Assembly (NCBI GenBank): GCA_973895155.1
Contig: OZ316898.1
Span: 10,292,001-10,356,000 of the forward strand
Direction of reading: 5' to 3'
DNA from: Marsupella aquatica
Taxonomy: Eukaryota > Marchantiophyta
Length of the DNA stretch: 64,000 nucleotides
This document shows positions 60,401-64,000 of this stretch, one piece after another. The first letter of the stretch is position 1; every line of letters begins with the position of its first letter. Below the pieces are notes generated by a model, which saw nothing but the letters and a program-made list of their open reading frames with translations, did no database searches and had not been told where the DNA came from. A program made the translations under genes and the position numbers.

Positions 60401-62611
60401 TTACACAATTTAGAAGTATCTCTATTGACAAAGCCGTCTCCATCACACTTCAGCTGTGAAAGAGTGAATGGTCTGCACTACTTGTTAGGATTATTGAATA
60501 TGACCAGAAAAGGCATTGGACTGCTTACCTTATATCCGCGAGGAGATAAACCGAAGGTTGCATGGTCTGAGTAAGGCAGGCAGCAAAATGGACCGTTGCA
60601 TGGGAAAGACAGCACCGGACCCTGGGCTCATCTAAGCCGGAAGCAAAATCAAGGGTTGCATGAGAACACAAATTGGGAGGTACTGCGGTCTCGCTGTTGT
60701 AAACTTGGCTACTCATCCCTTCATCATAATAGTCCATTTCAGTTTTGAGGACTCAGCCATTCCACCTGAAATGCTTTCACAACTGATTTTTAAGATGTGG
60801 ATGGCGAGTATTCGATCTGTGTGGGCACTGAGCAGGACATGAAAAGACAGTACAAGCCTTTTGAAATCCTATTCTTGGGTGATGGTCAGACATACCCTAA
60901 CCAAAATCAGCACGGTAGGCAAAAAGCATTGGGAGGAATCTTGCCCAGAAATGCAGAGCATTCAAACACGGAAAAACGATCCACGGACCTTCACAGACAC
61001 ATGGAAAAGAAATTTGCTGAAGCTGTTCAAAATTATTTCGTGAAGTTGATGACTTATGTGAGTTCATCGAATCTTCACAATTAAATACTATGACAATGTT
61101 TTCCTATCAATTTTTAATTGCTATACCATTACTGATACGCTAGACATTCCCAATCAGGGTTTGCAGACTGGTAATGGATTACTATTGCCAGAAGTGCTAT
61201 ATCGACAGCGAGGGGAGGACAGACCAAATAGAGGCCACTCGCATGGCATGATGGCGGCAGGATGAGGACAAAGTCAAAATTGTTCACTCTCAAGGAACAG
61301 AGTCTCCATGCTTGATCTACACTAAAATGGACGAATAGCAGATTTCTTGTCCATCAGTGCATTCACATTTCATTCGTAACACTGGCTTGTCTGATATTCA
61401 ATCTGGCAGGAGGAGAAAGTAAAGCGGCGATGGTTTTCTCCAACGGGAGAATTGCAATCACTGGAACGAAGACAGTTCACTCCTGAAGTTCACGATATTC
61501 AACAGGAATGGTTCTCTCCTGATCAATTACACCATTTGAAAGAGCAAAAACACGCCCATACACCAAAAGTCCGCATCTCTAAAGTGCAGCACGACTCCTC
61601 GATTCCTACAAGCTTCCCGTGCTTTCAACAGGGCCAGTTCAATTCTGCTGAAACGGGGAAGTGTCTGAGAAAGCAAGAGAAATGCAATGAAAACGGCAGC
61701 CACCACACAAAGATCCCGACTTGCAGTCCTCGCCCAGACAAGAAATTGGACATGCTGACAATCACGCAAGTAGATATTCCGGACCTGAGACATTCCAAGG
61801 TTGAAGCGGTGGAACACTCGCGTGAGGAAAATTTGTCTGCTCACCGTCCGTCTCAGACTGCCTTAGTTGCGGTTGATCAAAGTAAGTAGGACGATCCTGG
61901 CTGTGTGCAATTTAGTTCCGATGGTTGGCTCAATCCAATGACTTGTGTTCTGCGACAGGGTTAGTGAATATTAACTCATCTGCGGAGCTGTTCTCCTCAG
62001 ACCTCTCTTCTTATCTCGCCTTCAACCTCCTGTTCCACTCTCCAATCTCACAGTGGTCTTCGCCAACGCGTCCGATTCAGCTGTAGTGCGCACACCTTAG
62101 AACTCATGAAGGAAAGTTATGTTTTGGATGTCGCAGAGGTATGTGTTTTGGATTAGTATGGGATTATCGAGGTTCAATGCATTTCATATCTTCTTGACCT
62201 GCCTGAACCAATTCTGGGTAGGGGACTGATTACTGTGTTGTTGTGCAGAATATTACAACAAGACAACAGTAACCTTACGGTAAGGACTCACGTTGTCAGA
62301 AACGACCCATGGATCAGTGCATATAAACGTCTGAACTCAGGGTCCTGGGTCTCGGTGGTCTTGCGGTATACAAGCTAACAGAGATTAATGATTCACGACT
62401 TTAATTGGCAGGCTGACATTTTGGTTGCAGTAAAGATGGTACCGGAGTTGCTACTAGTCGGTTGCACTAAACAATCTGTTTCCCAACTTGCAGAATTGCG
62501 GAGAGTTTGCTGGATGAAGTCCTCACACAACTAGCTGAAGAGTTGAGAACATGGTGTGGGAAAGTGGTAGATCATTTGATTGATGGAGAACTTGGCACCA
62601 ATACCCTGTGA
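57424..62611 (+). CDS. Unrecognised multi-exon protein, about 504 aa
   Basis: Proposed exons: 57424-57507, 57550-57708, 58391-58902, 60919-61057, 61410-61881, 62249-62279, 62494-62611. Every junction has GT-AG ends and matching phase, and the sum is exactly 505 codons with TGA. I do not recognise the family. The N-terminus (MEETQSWTTMTEEKQRELL, SVRDLTSEIRHLRQALD) looks helical and possibly coiled coil. The middle (about 85-300) is Ser/Gln/Arg-rich and likely disordered, with a CEACRRQ motif. The fifth exon contains RRWFSPTGEL and QEWFSPDQL, a WFSP motif repeated 32 residues apart. The C-terminus (RIAESLLDEVLTQLAEELRT) is an amphipathic helix. Extra small exons between 57709 and 58390 or in the 2-kb intron 3 are possible, and the donor at 58903 is weak. 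Confidence 0.6.
60147..60478. repeat. Intronic tandem repeat, four units of about 80-85 bp
   Basis: Units start near 60147, 60231, 60315 and 60393. Each has cnaatttagnggtngct-like sequence, a gtatttgatncca or ctattgacaa stretch, ctccatcatactttt, then gcgctact or gcacnact. Divergence between units is considerable. The array lies in the large third intron of the unrecognised gene. Confidence 0.65.
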
Positions 62612-63226
62612 TACATGATCTGCTACTAGTCAGCGGAATTTTTCATGCATTCTGGTCTCATTACCTCTGCCGTTGGTCTCATTGATTGCCCAAGTATTCA
62701 AACGTTTGTGTTACCCAAAAGACCAAAATCACGTTTTTATGTACATGTCAATGCACCTGTTTTATTGGAACGAGGCATTCATCCAATTGACAAGCATTTC
62801 TCATTTCACAGACAGTTCTCTATCAAAACTGGCGTTACGGCATAAATGCAGTCCACTGAAAGCGCAGAACAACTTTTTGTTCATTTCTATGCTACTTTGA
62901 CGCTAGAAGTAATATTTGAGTGAGTTTGACGTTAACTTTTGCCATGCCGAGAAATAAATCGTTTGATCTTACAAAAATTTAAGTTCTTGATGAACATCTT
63001 TAATCCCTTAACGACACGCACAAAGAACCATTTGCCTTGAAAAAGAAGATCTACCTAAACGTTCAGCCTCTCAAGACTTGAAACTTGGTGAGCAGCCAAC
63101 TTTTGATGTATAGAACGCATTCCTAAAGGAAATCGTACCGTATTCACTAGTGTGCAATTTCGGGGTTTTTGTTTAACCCAAAGAATCGAGCCACTCGTTG
63201 TTTTAAGAATTGAACAGCTACACACA
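62612..63226. other. Convergent intergenic region
   Basis: This stretch lies between the stops of two convergent genes and should hold both 3' UTRs. No further gene is seen. Confidence 0.45.
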
Positions 63227-64000
63227 TCACTCGTGTCTTGCCAAAAGCCGTGCGGTGGCTTCCCATGTACAGATGGCGGCAGCATTTGCAGGGAAAGCCC
63301 TTACCAAAGTCGGGCCCAAACCTGCATAGAGCCCACGAACTCCCAACTCTCTATAGATCTGGAAAACACAGAGAGGAGGGTCAAGAATCCAATTATCAAT
63401 GAGTATTAGGCGTTAGACAAGATGGCCAGAGAAATAGCCCGAGTATTGCAGACAACTGGTCCTATGGTTTCAAAACTTACAATAATAGACAAATATTTGT
63501 GTGTCGAAATCACAATACACTATTGGTATAATATATTGTTGTGTGACACTGAATGCTTCAATTGAATAGAGGCAGAAATAGGACGTGAGCCTAAAAAGCC
63601 TTTGTAATGACACAATTTAGAACAATCAGAATTGAAAGACAGAAACCTTACCATTCTCATATGTACGAGTGGATTCCTACTTGTACTAAGATCCCGTACA
63701 ATTTGTATTCGGGTTTTAGCAACATCGATCGGCAAAACAACTGACCAGAACTGCAATTTCAACACTACAGGAATCAGGCAAGCTCTGTTAGTCACCGATA
63801 TACAGTTGCAGCCAAAAGATGTCTCAGAAATGACCGTTGGTTTGAAAACCCCACACAGACAAGGACGAACGTCAGGAACTATTAGGATTCAGTCTAAATA
63901 AATTTGGAGTCCATTGTTAAATTCCAGATGCTTCATCTATTCAAAATAGTTGATAAAAGAATCCCAAAGTGTGGGTCAACTCACTGCTATCCCAGAAAGT
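63227..64000 (-). CDS. Mitochondrial carrier (SLC25), C-terminal exons
   Basis: Two exons are clear: 63750-63652 and 63358-63227 ending in TGA, joined in phase 0. They encode 76 residues: WSVVLPIDVAKTRIQ (the carrier PxD/ExxKxRxQ signature, here PIDVAKTRIQ) followed by GVRGLYAGLGPTLVRAFPAN, the paired loop and second helix of the third carrier repeat. The rest of the protein lies beyond 64000. Known function of the family is solute exchange across the mitochondrial inner membrane. The wording resembles plant basic amino acid carriers of the BAC2 type, but the substrate cannot be fixed from the last repeat alone. From 63751 to 64000 I see only intron sequence. Confidence 0.88.

Overview
This is nuclear DNA of a land plant: multi-exon genes with GT-AG introns, plant-specific families (LRR-malectin receptor kinase, KORRIGAN-type cellulase, BBD bifunctional nuclease), copia LTR sequences and MITE-like elements. 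Gene spacing of roughly one per 10 kb, short introns and divergent N-termini suggest a bryophyte, perhaps a liverwort such as Marchantia. The lineage is an inference. No bacterial or organellar features were seen.

Layout. 1-1376: 3' end of a Ty1/copia retrotransposon with its LTR. 3071-10957 (+): LRR-I receptor-like kinase, 16 exons, 928 codons plus stop. 11072-11410 (-): LRR-like 32-residue repeat remnant. 11411-16640: repeat-rich spacer. 18147-21549 (+): membrane-anchored GH9 endoglucanase (KORRIGAN type), 6 exons, 617 aa. 21550-26780: spacer with a 3-unit tandem repeat. 26785-30879 (-): BBD-type bifunctional nuclease, about 333 aa. 31000-46900: long repeat-rich block holding a large dispersed repeat, two hAT-like MITEs with G-rich interiors, a degenerate tandem array with a perfect 121-bp duplication, and a solo copia LTR. 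47236-52654 (-): TPR-containing protein phosphatase 5, 12 exons, 484 aa. 53700-55882: CT-rich tandem array and a second solo LTR with a perfect target-site duplication. 57424-62611 (+): an unrecognised gene whose 7-exon model keeps frame (504 aa). 63227-64000 (-): C-terminal exons of a mitochondrial carrier that runs off the window.

The genes show no operon-like or pathway clustering; each is an ordinary, independently transcribed plant locus. Their joint phases were checked exon by exon: the four complete recognised models all give totals divisible by three and end in a stop. The most interesting material is in the repeats: insertions whose boundaries, terminal repeats and target duplications can be read directly. 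I found no evidence of a novel multi-gene system.
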